A stretch of 64,000 bases of DNA from Herbaspirillum sp. (GCF_017744395.1 NZ_JAGIBI010000006.1:186001-250000), one strand, 5' to 3'. Counted from the first letter of the stretch, positions 20,285 through 29,175 are shown. Numbers and translations are program-made. Notes: a model not told the origin generated them from the letters alone.

Positions 20285-21262
20285 ATGAAAATAGCCGAAT
20301 TCCCTCCTGATGAAAAAGCCCGTATCGAGGCCCTGCATTCGCTCCACATCCTCGACACTCCACCGGAAGAACGCTTCGACCGGGTCACGCGCCTGGCGCG
20401 GCGGCTGTTCGACGTGCCGATCGCGGTGGTGACGCTGATCGACGCCAACCGCCAATGGTTCAAGTCCTGTGTGGGAATGGCGGCGGGGGAAACCTCGCGC
20501 GACATTTCTTTCTGCTCGCATGCCATCCTGACCGACGACATCACCGTGGTGAACGACGCCACGCTGGACGACCGTTTCAGCGGCAACCCGCAGGTCACCG
20601 GCGAACCCCACATCCGCTTCTACGCCGGCTGCCCGATCCGCAGCGAAAGCGGCCACAAGCTCGGCACCCTGTGCCTGGTCGACATGAAGGTGCGCGATTT
20701 CGACCAGGAGGACCGTGCGTTGCTGAAGGACCTGGCGGCAATGGTGGAACAGGAACTGATTGCGGTCCGGCTGGCCACCATCGACGAGCTGACCAAACTG
20801 TCCAACCGCCGCGGTTTCGAAGCGCTGGCCCAGCATGCGCTGGGCTTGTGCAGGCGACTGAAACGCCCGGCCTGCATGCTGTATTTCGACCTCGACAAAT
20901 TCAAGCAGATCAACGACCGTTTCGGCCATGCGGAAGGGGACGCCGCCCTGAGCGATTTCTCTTCGCTGCTGGCCGGCAACTTCCGGGAATCGGATGTCAT
21001 CGGTCGCCTGGGCGGCGACGAATTCTCGATTTTCCTGGCCAACACATCCATCGACGAAGCGGGGGCGGTACTCCGGCATTTCGAACGGGCGGTGCAGCAA
21101 TTCAACCAGGATCGCCAACGCGGATATGACCTGAGCTACAGCGTCGGCATCGTCGAATTCGATGCCGTCGCGCACCGGGACATTGGTGCGCTCATGCACC
21201 GCGCCGACACCTTGATGTACGAGCAAAAGAGGCAACGGCGCGCCGCTGCGGTCCTGCATTAG
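20285..21262 (+). CDS. GAF-GGDEF diguanylate cyclase
   Basis: The enzyme makes the second messenger c-di-GMP from two GTP. Residues about 25-160 form a GAF sensor (FDRVTRLARRLFDVPIAVVTLIDANRQWFKS, then FCSHAI and YAGCPI). Residues about 165-320 form the cyclase, with DELTKLSNRRGF, YFDLDKFKQINDRFGHAEGD and an intact GGDEF at 243-247. An allosteric inhibition site RESD stands at 234-237, exactly five residues before GGDEF, so product feedback is expected. No membrane helix or EAL domain is present, so it is cytoplasmic. It is a single gene with no partner nearby; the GAF ligand is unknown. Confidence 0.92.
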   Translation: MKIAEFPPDEKARIEALHSLHILDTPPEERFDRVTRLARRLFDVPIAVVTLIDANRQWFKSCVGMAAGETSRDISFCSHAILTDDITVVNDATLDDRFSGNPQVTGEPHIRFYAGCPIRSESGHKLGTLCLVDMKVRDFDQEDRALLKDLAAMVEQELIAVRLATIDELTKLSNRRGFEALAQHALGLCRRLKRPACMLYFDLDKFKQINDRFGHAEGDAALSDFSSLLAGNFRESDVIGRLGGDEFSIFLANTSIDEAGAVLRHFERAVQQFNQDRQRGYDLSYSVGIVEFDAVAHRDIGALMHRADTLMYEQKRQRRAAAVLH

Positions 21263-21383
21263 CATTTGTCCAAGGCCGCGCCGGAGCGGCCTTGGAACCG
21301 CTGCGGCCACGCCAAAGGCGATACCGGTGGCGAAATAGAATAAAATGCCCACCTGAGCCAAAAAGCCGACCGCAGCCATCGTC

Positions 21384-23432
21384 ATGTCCTATCAAGTTCT
21401 CGCCCGCAAATACCGTCCCCGCAGCTTCGACACCCTGGTAGGCCAGGAGCACGTCGTGCGTGCGCTGACGCATGCGCTGGAACAGCAGCGGCTGCACCAC
21501 GCCTACCTGTTCACCGGCACCCGCGGCGTGGGCAAGACCACGCTCTCGCGCATTCTGGCCAAGTCGCTCAACTGCGTCGGCCCGGACGGCAACGGCGGCA
21601 TCACCGCAGCCCCGTGCGGCGTGTGCGAGGCTTGCGTGGCGATCGATGCCGGGCGCTTCGTCGATTACATCGAAATGGACGCGGCCTCCAACCGCGGCGT
21701 CGACGAAATGGCGCAGTTGCTGGAGCAGGCGGTCTACGCGCCGTCCAATGCCCGTTTCAAGGTCTACATGATCGACGAAGTGCACATGCTGACCAACCAC
21801 GCCTTCAACGCCATGCTGAAGACGCTGGAAGAGCCGCCCGAGCACATCAAGTTCATCCTGGCCACCACCGATCCGCAAAAGATCCCGGTCACCGTGCTGT
21901 CGCGCTGCCTGCAGTTCAACCTGAAGCAGATGCCGCCGGGCCACATCATCGGCCACCTGGACAATATCCTGAACCAGGAAGGCATCGAATTCGACCCGCC
22001 GGCCCTGCGCCTGCTGGCGCAAGGCGCCTCCGGCTCCATGCGCGACGCGCTGTCGCTGACCGACCAGGCTATCGCCTATGCCGCCGGCAAGGTCACTTTG
22101 GAAGCGGTGCAGGGCATGCTGGGCGCGCTCGACCAGTCCTACCTGATCCGTATCCTCGACGCCCTGGCCGCGCAAGACGGCGCGGCCCTGCTCGGCGTGG
22201 CCGACGACATGGCTACGCGCAGCCTGTCCTATAACGCCGCCTTGCAAGACCTGGGCACCCTGCTGCACCAGATCGCGCTGGCGCAGAGCGTGCCGGCCGC
22301 CCTGGCCGACGATTTGCCCAACCGCGAAGATATCCTGCGCCTGTCGTCCCAGTTCAGCCCCGAGCATGTGCAACTGTTCTACCAGATCGCCGTGCACGGC
22401 CGTAACGAACTGGGCCTTGCGCCGGACGAATATGCCGGTTTCTCGATGACGCTGTTGCGCATGCTGGCCTTCCGGCCGGTCAGCGCGAAGGCCGCAGGCC
22501 CCGTGCCGGCACCGGCGGCGGGCGGCGCGCCGGCGCCGCGTCCGGCCGCACCCCGCCAGGCGGCGCCGCTGGTGGCGCCGCAAGCGGCTGTGGCCAGTGC
22601 ACCAGTCGCCCGCCCCGCACCGGCACCGATGCAAGCGGCGCCGGCCCCGGCAGCACAGCCGGCGGCCTCCGCCGCCCCGAGTTCAGCCCGCGAAGCCGCC
22701 TTGATGGCCGCGCGCGCGGCCATCGGCAAGAACGGCAAGGCGCCATCGGCGCCGGCGCCGCGCCCGGCAGCGGCCGCACCGGCTCCTGCGTCTGTTGCGC
22801 CGCCGCCTGCCGCGTCAGCTGTGCCCGATATGCCGGAACCGCCGCCGTTCGACTCCATCCCGCCGTGGGAAGAGGAGACGATGCCGGCCGGCATCGAGGC
22901 TCAAAAAAAAACTGAATATTCCAACCCGCCCAGCCTGAGCGAAGAGGCGTTCGCTCCCGCGCCGCCCCCGGCGCCGGCACCGCCGCAACGTCCCGCAGCG
23001 ACTCCGGCCCAGCAGCAGGAAACCGCGCGTGTCGCCGCCGAGCTTGGCTGGGACGGCCGCTGGCCCAGCCTGGCGGCCAGCCTGCCGCTGCGCGGCGTGG
23101 TGCAGCAGATGGCGTTCCAGAGCGAGATGGTGCGCTGCGAGGGCTTGGCCGGCGGCAACGTCTGTTTCCATTTGCGCATTCCGCTGGAGACGCTGCGTTC
23201 CTCCGGCAGCGTGGAAAAGCTGGTGGCCGCATTGTCGGAACGCTTCGGCCGCGAAGTGCGGGTGGAAACCGAGATCGGCGCCGTTACCGACACCGCCAAC
23301 GCGGTAGCCCAGGCCGACCGCGCCGAGCGCCAGCGCCAGGCTGAACAGAAGATGCGGAACGATCCCTTCGTGCTGTCCATGATGCGCGAGTTCGGCGCCT
23401 CGATTGTGCCGGGATCGATACATCCCTTGTGA
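21384..23432 (+). CDS. dnaX: DNA polymerase III subunits tau (and probably gamma)
   Basis: Tau is the ATPase subunit of the clamp loader and also ties the loader to polymerase core and helicase. Walker A is TGTRGVGKTTLSRILAKSL, a four-Cys zinc site spans CVGPDG...CGVCEACV, Walker B is YMIDEVHML, and the SRC sensor is VLSRCLQF. The loader part ends near residue 370 and a long Ala/Pro linker follows to about 560. The C-terminal part (about 545-682) would bind DnaB and alpha. Codons 507-510 lie on a run of nine A; a -1 shift there terminates after one more residue. The full frame has 682 residues. A taaaat box at 21341 may be the -10. Confidence 0.95.
   Translation: MSYQVLARKYRPRSFDTLVGQEHVVRALTHALEQQRLHHAYLFTGTRGVGKTTLSRILAKSLNCVGPDGNGGITAAPCGVCEACVAIDAGRFVDYIEMDAASNRGVDEMAQLLEQAVYAPSNARFKVYMIDEVHMLTNHAFNAMLKTLEEPPEHIKFILATTDPQKIPVTVLSRCLQFNLKQMPPGHIIGHLDNILNQEGIEFDPPALRLLAQGASGSMRDALSLTDQAIAYAAGKVTLEAVQGMLGALDQSYLIRILDALAAQDGAALLGVADDMATRSLSYNAALQDLGTLLHQIALAQSVPAALADDLPNREDILRLSSQFSPEHVQLFYQIAVHGRNELGLAPDEYAGFSMTLLRMLAFRPVSAKAAGPVPAPAAGGAPAPRPAAPRQAAPLVAPQAAVASAPVARPAPAPMQAAPAPAAQPAASAAPSSAREAALMAARAAIGKNGKAPSAPAPRPAAAAPAPASVAPPPAASAVPDMPEPPPFDSIPPWEEETMPAGIEAQKKTEYSNPPSLSEEAFAPAPPPAPAPPQRPAATPAQQQETARVAAELGWDGRWPSLAASLPLRGVVQQMAFQSEMVRCEGLAGGNVCFHLRIPLETLRSSGSVEKLVAALSERFGREVRVETEIGAVTDTANAVAQADRAERQRQAEQKMRNDPFVLSMMREFGASIVPGSIHPL
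22902..22915 (+). other. dnaX: Candidate programmed -1 frameshift or slippage site in dnaX
   Basis: The zero frame reads caa aaa aaa act gaa (Gln-Lys-Lys-Thr-Glu). Slipping back one base on the nine-A run (22903-22911), or inserting one A in the transcript, gives aac then tga. The short product would have 510 residues ending in Lys-Lys-Asn and would lack the helicase/alpha-binding domain. E. coli dnaX makes gamma at an A-rich heptamer with a stop just as close. A 7-bp stem (gagcgaa 22937-22943 / ttcgctc 22950-22956) lies 25 bases downstream, further than in E. coli. Confidence 0.6.
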
Positions 23433-23497
23433 TCCGGCCACAGGCGCCACGGGCAAACAAGATAAAATCCACTGAATTGAAATGAAGGAGCAATACG

Positions 23498-23824
23498 ATG
23501 ATGAAAGGTCAACTGGCAGGTCTGATGAAGCAAGCGCAGGCCATGCAGGACAACATGAAGAAGATGCAGGAGCAACTGGCGCAGATCGAGGTCGAGGGCC
23601 AGTCCGGCGCCGGCCTGGTCAAGGTTGTCATGTCCTGTAAGAACGACGTCAAGCGCGTTTCCATCGACCCGTCGCTGCTGGCCGACGACAAGGACATGCT
23701 GGAAGACCTGGTCGCCGCCGCCTTCAACGACGCCGTGCGCAAGGCCGAAGCCACCAGCCAGGAAAAGATGGCCAGCGTCACCGCCGGCATGCCGATGCCG
23801 CCGGGCTTCAAGATGCCGTTCTAA
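23498..23824 (+). CDS. YbaB/EbfC family nucleoid-associated protein
   Basis: This small dimeric DNA-binding protein has 108 residues: [41 protein letters not shown], then [11 protein letters not shown] and a C-terminal [13 protein letters not shown]. It lies 65 bases after dnaX and upstream of recR, the dnaX-ybaB-recR order conserved in proteobacteria. A ribosome site (aaggagca) precedes the ATG. Members bind DNA with modest preference and are thought to tune nucleoid structure and gene expression. Confidence 0.93.
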   Translation: MMKGQLAGLMKQAQAMQDNMKKMQEQLAQIEVEGQSGAGLVKVVMSCKNDVKRVSIDPSLLADDKDMLEDLVAAAFNDAVRKAEATSQEKMASVTAGMPMPPGFKMPF

Positions 23825-23848
23825 GCGGCGGATGGCACAGGGCAAGCG

Positions 23849-23898
23849 CGCTCACGCCGGCGCGCCTTGCCCCAGGTGTGCGGGTGCCGGCGTGAGCG
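23849..23898. repeat. Intergenic 13-bp inverted repeat
   Basis: Perfect 13-base arms (cgctcacgccggc 23849-23861 / gccggcgtgagcg 23886-23898) bracket 24 bases. It stands between the YbaB gene and the YciI-like gene, with no T run on either side. It could be a palindromic repeat or an mRNA-stabilising hairpin. Confidence 0.55.
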
Positions 23899-23951
23899 AT
23901 GTGCAGGAACGATGTCCAGCAAGATGGTGGGAACCGCATTGTGGAGGGAAC

Positions 23952-24254
23952 ATGTTCATTATCTCGATCACGTACACGAAGCCGGCGAGTGAAATCGACA
24001 GCTTGCTGACCGCGCACAAGAAATTCCTGAACCAGCAATATGCGGATGGCGTATTCCTGATGTCGGGCCGCAAGGTGCCGCGCACCGGCGGCATCATCCT
24101 GGCCGATGCATCCGACCGCGCCGAGATGGAGGCGATCGTCGAACTCGATCCCTTCTATATCGCCGGCGTGGCCGAATACGAGATAACCGAATTTGTCCCA
24201 TCGATGACGGCGGAGGCGCTCGAAGCCTTCCGCTATTCCGTTGACCGCAATTGA
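23952..24254 (+). CDS. YciI-like domain protein
   Basis: The 100-residue product begins [47 protein letters not shown] and continues with a YciI-type ferredoxin-like fold ([22 protein letters not shown]). A very good ribosome site (ggaggga) at 23942-23948 fixes the ATG at 23952. The fold carries a conserved His-Asp pair in catalytic relatives; here the His is in LTAHKKFL and the Asp in ELDPF. The substrate is unknown. It is inserted between the YbaB gene and recR; its 3' end abuts recR. Confidence 0.85.
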   Translation: MFIISITYTKPASEIDSLLTAHKKFLNQQYADGVFLMSGRKVPRTGGIILADASDRAEMEAIVELDPFYIAGVAEYEITEFVPSMTAEALEAFRYSVDRN

Positions 24255-24261
24255 ACTAGCG

Positions 24262-24858
24262 TTGAAAACACCATCCAGCCTCACCCTGCTGACCGAATCG
24301 CTGCGCAAGCTTCCCGGCATCGGCCCCAAGACCGCGCAGCGCATGGCCTACCATCTGCTGCAGCATGACCGCGAGGCCGCGCTCGGGCTGAGCAAGTCGC
24401 TGGCCCACGCGCTCGACACCATCCGCCACTGCGCGCTGTGCAATACCTTCACCGAACAAGTCATCTGCGAAACCTGCCAGGACCCGCAGCGAGACCATTC
24501 GCTGCTGTGCGTGGTCGAGTCGCCCTCCGACCAGGTGATGATCGAGCAAACGCTGACCTACAAGGGTTTGTATTTCGTGCTGATGGGGCGCCTGTCGCCG
24601 CTGGACGGCATCGGCCCGCGCGACATCCATCTTGAAAAACTGATCACCCGCGCCACCGACGGCGCGGTCACCGAAGTGGTGCTGGCCACCAACTTCACCA
24701 ACGAAGGCGAAGCCACCGCCCACTACATCAGCGAAACGCTCAAGGCGCGCGGCCTCAAGGCCAGCCGCCTGGCGCGCGGCGTGCCGGTGGGCGGCGAGCT
24801 GGAATACGTGGACGCCGGCACCATCGCGCGCGCCATGCTGGACCGGCGCAGCACCTGA
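24262..24858 (+). CDS. recR: Recombination mediator RecR
   Basis: RecR works with RecF/RecO to load RecA on gapped DNA. The HhH segment is [21 protein letters not shown], a four-Cys zinc finger spans [16 protein letters not shown], and the Toprim domain shows [16 protein letters not shown] and the family end [21 protein letters not shown]. Neither possible start is ATG. TTG at 24262 gives [14 protein letters not shown], which aligns with homologues (198 residues); TTG at 24241 would overlap the preceding gene by 14 bases and add seven residues. No strong ribosome site is seen, so coupling to the YciI-like gene is likely. Confidence 0.93.
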   Translation: MKTPSSLTLLTESLRKLPGIGPKTAQRMAYHLLQHDREAALGLSKSLAHALDTIRHCALCNTFTEQVICETCQDPQRDHSLLCVVESPSDQVMIEQTLTYKGLYFVLMGRLSPLDGIGPRDIHLEKLITRATDGAVTEVVLATNFTNEGEATAHYISETLKARGLKASRLARGVPVGGELEYVDAGTIARAMLDRRST

Positions 24859-24895
24859 TCCGGCGATAACGACAACGAGGAGAACGCCGGCGCCC

Positions 24896-26179
24896 ATGCC
24901 CGGTGGAAAAGCCATGACGACAACCGCTTCCGATACGCAAAAAAACACGCCGCCCGGCCCGCTGGCAGGCATCAAGGTACTTGAATTGGGCACGCTGATC
25001 GCCGGACCGTTCTGCTCGCGCATGCTGGCCGAGTTCGGCGCCGACGTCATCAAGGTCGAGGCGCCCGAGAACGGCGACCCGCTGCGCCAGTGGCGTGTGC
25101 TCAAGGACGGCACTTCGCTGTGGTGGTCGGTGCAGGCGCGCAACAAGAAAAGCATCACCCTTAATATGAAGGACGCGCGGGCCCAGGACATCGCCCGCAA
25201 GCTGGCGCTGGAAGCCGACGTCATCATCGAGAACTACCGCCCCGGCGTGCTGGAGAAATGGAACCTCGGCTACGAGGACCTGAAGAAACTCAATCCCGCC
25301 ACCATCATGGTGCGCCTGTCCGGCTACGGCCAGACCGGGCCGCTGCGCGACTTGCCGGGCTTCGGCGCGATCGGCGAATCGATGGGCGGCATCCGCTACG
25401 TCTCCGGCCATCCGGACCGCCCGCCGGTGCGCATCGGCATTTCCATCGGCGACTCGATCGCCGCGCTGCATGGCGTGATCGGCGCCATGATGGCGCTGCG
25501 CCACCGCGACGTCACCGGCGGCCGCTGGAACGGCAAGGACGGCGCCGACTGCGTGGCGGGGCAAGGCCAGATGGTGGACGTGGCGCTGTACGAGGCCGTG
25601 TTCAACATGATGGAATCGATGGTGCCCGAGTTCGACCACGCCGGCGTGGTGCGCGAGCGCACCGGCGGCGCGTTGCCGGGGATCGTGCCCTCCAACACCT
25701 ACACCACCGGCGACGGCAAGAACATCGTCATCGCCGGCAACGGCGATGCCATCTTCAAGCGCTTGATGAACGCCATCGGCCGCGCCGACATGGCCGACGA
25801 TCCGGGTCTGGCGCGCAACGACGGCCGCGTGCCGCGCACCGCCGAAATCGATGCCGCGATCCAGCAATGGTGCGACACGCAAACCATCGAACAGGCGCTG
25901 GCCATCCTGCAGGCGGCCGACGTCCCGGTGGGCAAGATCTATTCGGTCAAGGACATGATGAACGACGCGCAATTCCTGGCGCGCGGCATGTTCGAACAGC
26001 ACCGCTTTGCCGATGGCACGCCGGTCAAGCTGCCGGCGATCACGCCCAAGCTGTCCGAGACGCCGGGCCGGACCAAATGGCTGGGGCCGGAGCTGGGCGC
26101 GCACAGCGATGAAATCTTGCGGTCGCTGGGGTATGATGACGCACAAATTAAACGGCTGCGCGAGGATGGCGTGGTCTGA
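24896..26179 (+). CDS. Class III (CaiB/BaiF) CoA-transferase
   Basis: Family III transferases move CoA between carboxylic acids through an aspartyl anhydride. The N-terminal GIKVLELGTLIAGPFCSRMLAEFGADVIKVE, then NYRPGVLEKWNLGYEDL and the nucleophile region GQMVDVALYEAVFNMME, are diagnostic. At 427 residues it is full length. Two ATG codons are possible, at 24896 (agreeing with a gaggag site 13 bases away) or at 24914 (MTTTASDTQ). It lies on the same strand 103 bases before a NitT/TauT-type importer, so the acid brought in by that importer may be its substrate. The specific acid cannot be told from sequence. Confidence 0.9.
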   Translation: MPGGKAMTTTASDTQKNTPPGPLAGIKVLELGTLIAGPFCSRMLAEFGADVIKVEAPENGDPLRQWRVLKDGTSLWWSVQARNKKSITLNMKDARAQDIARKLALEADVIIENYRPGVLEKWNLGYEDLKKLNPATIMVRLSGYGQTGPLRDLPGFGAIGESMGGIRYVSGHPDRPPVRIGISIGDSIAALHGVIGAMMALRHRDVTGGRWNGKDGADCVAGQGQMVDVALYEAVFNMMESMVPEFDHAGVVRERTGGALPGIVPSNTYTTGDGKNIVIAGNGDAIFKRLMNAIGRADMADDPGLARNDGRVPRTAEIDAAIQQWCDTQTIEQALAILQAADVPVGKIYSVKDMMNDAQFLARGMFEQHRFADGTPVKLPAITPKLSETPGRTKWLGPELGAHSDEILRSLGYDDAQIKRLREDGVV

Positions 26180-26282
26180 GAACAGACAAAACACAAAAGA
26201 CGAGGAGGGCGGAAGCTACTTCCCGCATCCGATAAAGCCGAAAAGGCGTAGCACCCATCCACGATAAAAACGAGGAGACAAA

Positions 26283-27320
26283 ATGAAATTCAGTTGGAAG
26301 CAGTTGGCAATCGCTGGCGGCCTGTTCCTGGCCGGTTATCTTTCTTTCAACAACAACGCCTCGGCCCAGGCCCTGGAAAAACCCAAGGTCTCGATCGCCG
26401 TGGGCGGCAAGAACCTGTTCTACTACCTGCCGCTGACCATCGCCGAACAGCTCGGCTATTTCAAGGATGAAGGCCTGCAGGTCGAGATCTCCGACTTCGC
26501 CGGCGGCGCCAAGGCGCTGCAGGCGATGGTGGGCGGCAGCGCCGACGTGGTGTCGGGCGCCTACGAGCACACCATCAACATGCAGGTGAAGAACCAGCCC
26601 ATCGTGGCCTTCGTGCTGCAGGGCCGCGCGCCGCAGATCGTGCTGGCCGCCAGCAACAAGACCATGCCCAACTACAAGGGCGTGGCCGACCTGAAGGGCA
26701 AGAAGATCGGCGTCACCGCGCCGGGCTCGTCCACCAGCATCATGGCCAGCTACGTGCTGGCCAAGGCCGGCCTGAAGCCGACCGACGTCTCCTTCATCGG
26801 CGTGGGCGCGGCAGCCGGCGCGATCTCGGCGCTGCGTTCGGGCCAGATCGACGCCATCGCCAACCTCGACCCGGTGATCTCGATGCTGGAACAGCACCGT
26901 GAAATCAAGATCATCGCCGACACCCGCACCCTGAAGGACACCAACGACGTCTTCGGCGGCCCGATGCCGGCGGCTACCCTGTACGCGCCCGCCGCTTTCG
27001 TGCAGAAGTACCCCAACACCACCCAGGCGCTGACCAACGCCATGGTGCGCGCGCTGAAGTGGATCCAGAAGGCCGGCCCGTCCGACATCATCAAGGCCGT
27101 TCCCGAAAGCTACCTGCTGGGTGACCGTTCGCTGTACATCGACGCCTTTATGAAGGTGCGCCAGGCGATCTCGCCGGACGGCCGCTTCCCGGCCGGCGGC
27201 CCGGAAACCGCGTTGCGCACATTGCAAGCCTTCGAGCCTTCACTGGCCGACAAGCAGGTGGACTTGTCCAAGACCTTCACCAACACTTTCGCGGAAAAGG
27301 CCAACGCCAAGTACAAGTAA
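26283..27320 (+). CDS. NitT/TauT-type ABC transporter substrate-binding protein
   Basis: This 345-residue periplasmic protein has a signal peptide (MKFSWKQLAIAGGLFLAGYLSFNNNASAQ). An SsuA/THI5-like fold follows: LFYYLPLTIAEQLGYFKDEGLQVEISDFAGGAKALQAMVGGSADVV and LKGKKIGVTAPGSSTS. This class binds sulfonates, nitrate, taurine, pyrimidine precursors or aromatic acids; the ligand is not evident here. A gaggag ribosome site fits the ATG. It is the first gene of the importer, followed by a hairpin, the ATPase and the permease. Confidence 0.9.
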   Translation: MKFSWKQLAIAGGLFLAGYLSFNNNASAQALEKPKVSIAVGGKNLFYYLPLTIAEQLGYFKDEGLQVEISDFAGGAKALQAMVGGSADVVSGAYEHTINMQVKNQPIVAFVLQGRAPQIVLAASNKTMPNYKGVADLKGKKIGVTAPGSSTSIMASYVLAKAGLKPTDVSFIGVGAAAGAISALRSGQIDAIANLDPVISMLEQHREIKIIADTRTLKDTNDVFGGPMPAATLYAPAAFVQKYPNTTQALTNAMVRALKWIQKAGPSDIIKAVPESYLLGDRSLYIDAFMKVRQAISPDGRFPAGGPETALRTLQAFEPSLADKQVDLSKTFTNTFAEKANAKYK

Positions 27321-27354
27321 GGGCATAGCAGGATTCCCATGTTATGCGAATGAA

Positions 27355-27384
27355 GCGCAAATGCCCGGTGACGGGCATTTGCGC
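27355..27384 (+). other. Intercistronic hairpin between binding-protein and ATPase genes
   Basis: A perfect 13-bp stem (gcgcaaatgcccg / cgggcatttgcgc) with a gtga loop lies 34 bases after the binding-protein stop. There is no T run. In importer operons such hairpins often protect the upstream mRNA so that binding protein is made in excess. Confidence 0.7.
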
Positions 27385-27442
27385 ATCTGAAGCAGCATCA
27401 ACACGCAACAACAACCGGGCACGCCATGCGGCCCAGACAGCC

Positions 27443-28252
27443 ATGACTCCAGCACTTCTCTTCGACGACATCACCTGCACCTTCGTATCGAAGGACGACC
27501 GATCGCAGCGCTACACCGCGGTCGCCAACACCACCCTGGCGATCGCGCCCGGCGAGTTCGTCTCCGTGGTCGGCCCCACCGGCTGCGGCAAGTCGACCTT
27601 GCTCAACGTCGGCGCCGGGTTGCTGCAGCCGTCCTCGGGCAAGGTCGAGATATTCGGCGAACCGCTGACCGGCATCAACAAGCGCGCCGGCTACATGTTT
27701 CAGGCCGAGGCGCTGATGCCCTGGCGCAGCGCTTTGCAGAACGTCATCGCCGGCCTGCAATACCGCGGCCACGACGAGAAGGAAGCCGAGCAACTGGGCG
27801 AGCAATGGCTGGCCCGCGTCGGCCTGCAAGGCTTCGGCGACCGCTATCCGCACCAGCTCTCCGGCGGCATGCGCAAGCGCGTGGCGCTGGCGCAGACGCT
27901 GATCCTCGATCCCGACATCATCCTGATGGACGAGCCGTTCTCCGCGCTCGACATCCAGACCCGCCAGTTGATGGAAAACGAAGTGCTGGAACTGTGGAAC
28001 GCCAAGAAGAAGGCGGTGCTGTTCATCACCCACGACCTGGACGAGGCGATCGCCATGTCCGACCGCGTGATCGTGCTGGCGGCCGGCCCCGGCACCCATC
28101 CGATCGGCGAATTCAAGATCGACTTGCCGCGCCCGCGCGATGTGGCGGAAATCCGCATGCATCCGCGTTTCGTGGAACTGCACCAGCAGATCTGGGACGT
28201 CCTGCGCGATGAAGTGCTCAAGGGCTATCAACAACAAAAGCGCGCGGCGTGA
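27443..28252 (+). CDS. NitT/TauT-type ABC transporter ATP-binding protein
   Basis: The 269-residue ATPase shows Walker A VGPTGCGKSTLLNVGAGLL, Q-loop YMFQAEALMPWRSALQNV, signature QLSGGMRKRVALAQTL, Walker B ILMDEPFSALD and the switch His in FITHDLDEAI. The MPWR after the Q-loop is typical of the SsuB/TauB group. MTPALLFDDITCTF at 27443 was chosen as the start because the frame upstream runs through the hairpin and is not conserved. It pairs with the permease that begins 13 bases after its stop. Confidence 0.93.
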   Translation: MTPALLFDDITCTFVSKDDRSQRYTAVANTTLAIAPGEFVSVVGPTGCGKSTLLNVGAGLLQPSSGKVEIFGEPLTGINKRAGYMFQAEALMPWRSALQNVIAGLQYRGHDEKEAEQLGEQWLARVGLQGFGDRYPHQLSGGMRKRVALAQTLILDPDIILMDEPFSALDIQTRQLMENEVLELWNAKKKAVLFITHDLDEAIAMSDRVIVLAAGPGTHPIGEFKIDLPRPRDVAEIRMHPRFVELHQQIWDVLRDEVLKGYQQQKRAA

Positions 28253-28265
28253 AAGAAGGACCGAT

Positions 28266-29117
28266 ATGTGGAAATACCTGAAACCGAATCACAAGAACAT
28301 CCGCCTCTGGCAACTGCTGGTGCTGCTGGTGGTGCTCGCCGTCTGGCACGCCGCCACCCGCAATCCGCAGACCGCCTTCTTCTTCGGTGAACCGTTGAAG
28401 GTGGCGCAGCGCATCTGGGAATGGTTCACGGTGGGCAGCGGCTCGCTGGAAGTGGGCTTCGGCGACACTACCCTGTTCACGCTGACCTTCCCGGCTGAAA
28501 TCTATTCGCACCTGCTGGTGACGCTGGCCGAAACCGTGCTGGCCTTCATCATCGGCACCGTCTCGGGCCTGGGCATCGGCCTGTGGCTGGCGCTGTCGCC
28601 GACCGCTTCGGCCATCCTCGATCCTTACGTCAAGGCCGCCAACTCCATGCCGCGCGTGATCCTGGCGCCGATCTTCGCCATGTGGTTCGGCCTGGGCATC
28701 TGGTCCAAGGTGGCACTGGCCGTCACCCTGGTCTTTTTCATCGTCTTCTTCAACGTCTACCAGGGCGTCAAGGAAGTCAGTCCGGTGGTGCTGGCCAACG
28801 CCCGCATGCTGGGCGCCAATGCGCGTCAGCTGCTGCGCACGGTGTACCTGCCGTCGGCCACCTCGTGGGTGTTCTCCAGCCTGCACACCTCGATCGGCCT
28901 GGCCTTCGTCGGCGCCGTGGTCGGCGAATACCTGGGCTCGGCGCGCGGCGTCGGCTACCTGATCCTGCAGGCCGAAGGCACGTTCGACATCAACACCGTA
29001 TTCGCCGGCATCGTGGTGCTGACGGTGTTCGCGCTGGTGCTGGACCTGGCGGTGGGCGTGATCGAAAAACGCTTGATGAAATGGCAACCCAAGAGCGGCG
29101 AGACGGAGAAGCTCTGA
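28266..29117 (+). CDS. NitT/TauT-type ABC transporter permease
   Basis: This inner-membrane protein of 283 residues has about six helices. It contains the EAA loop region (VYQGVKEVSPVVLANARMLGANARQLLRTVYLPSATSWVFSSLHTSIGLAFVGAVVGEYLGS) where it docks with the ATPase. MWKYLKPNHKNIRLWQLLVLLVVLAVW at 28266 follows an aaagaagga ribosome site. It completes the importer and is followed by a hairpin (cccggcag/ctgccggg near 29143-29165) before hrpA. Confidence 0.92.
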   Translation: MWKYLKPNHKNIRLWQLLVLLVVLAVWHAATRNPQTAFFFGEPLKVAQRIWEWFTVGSGSLEVGFGDTTLFTLTFPAEIYSHLLVTLAETVLAFIIGTVSGLGIGLWLALSPTASAILDPYVKAANSMPRVILAPIFAMWFGLGIWSKVALAVTLVFFIVFFNVYQGVKEVSPVVLANARMLGANARQLLRTVYLPSATSWVFSSLHTSIGLAFVGAVVGEYLGSARGVGYLILQAEGTFDINTVFAGIVVLTVFALVLDLAVGVIEKRLMKWQPKSGETEKL

Positions 29118-29175
29118 GCTTCGTCCGCCGTCGTTGAGGCGTGCCCGGCAGCCAAGCCTGCCGGGCGGCTGCGGG

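Noticed and set aside
22937-22956. The 7-bp stem as the frameshift stimulator in dnaX
   Set aside because: It lies about 25 bases past the run, too far for the usual 5-8 base spacing, so I do not count it as evidence for the shift.
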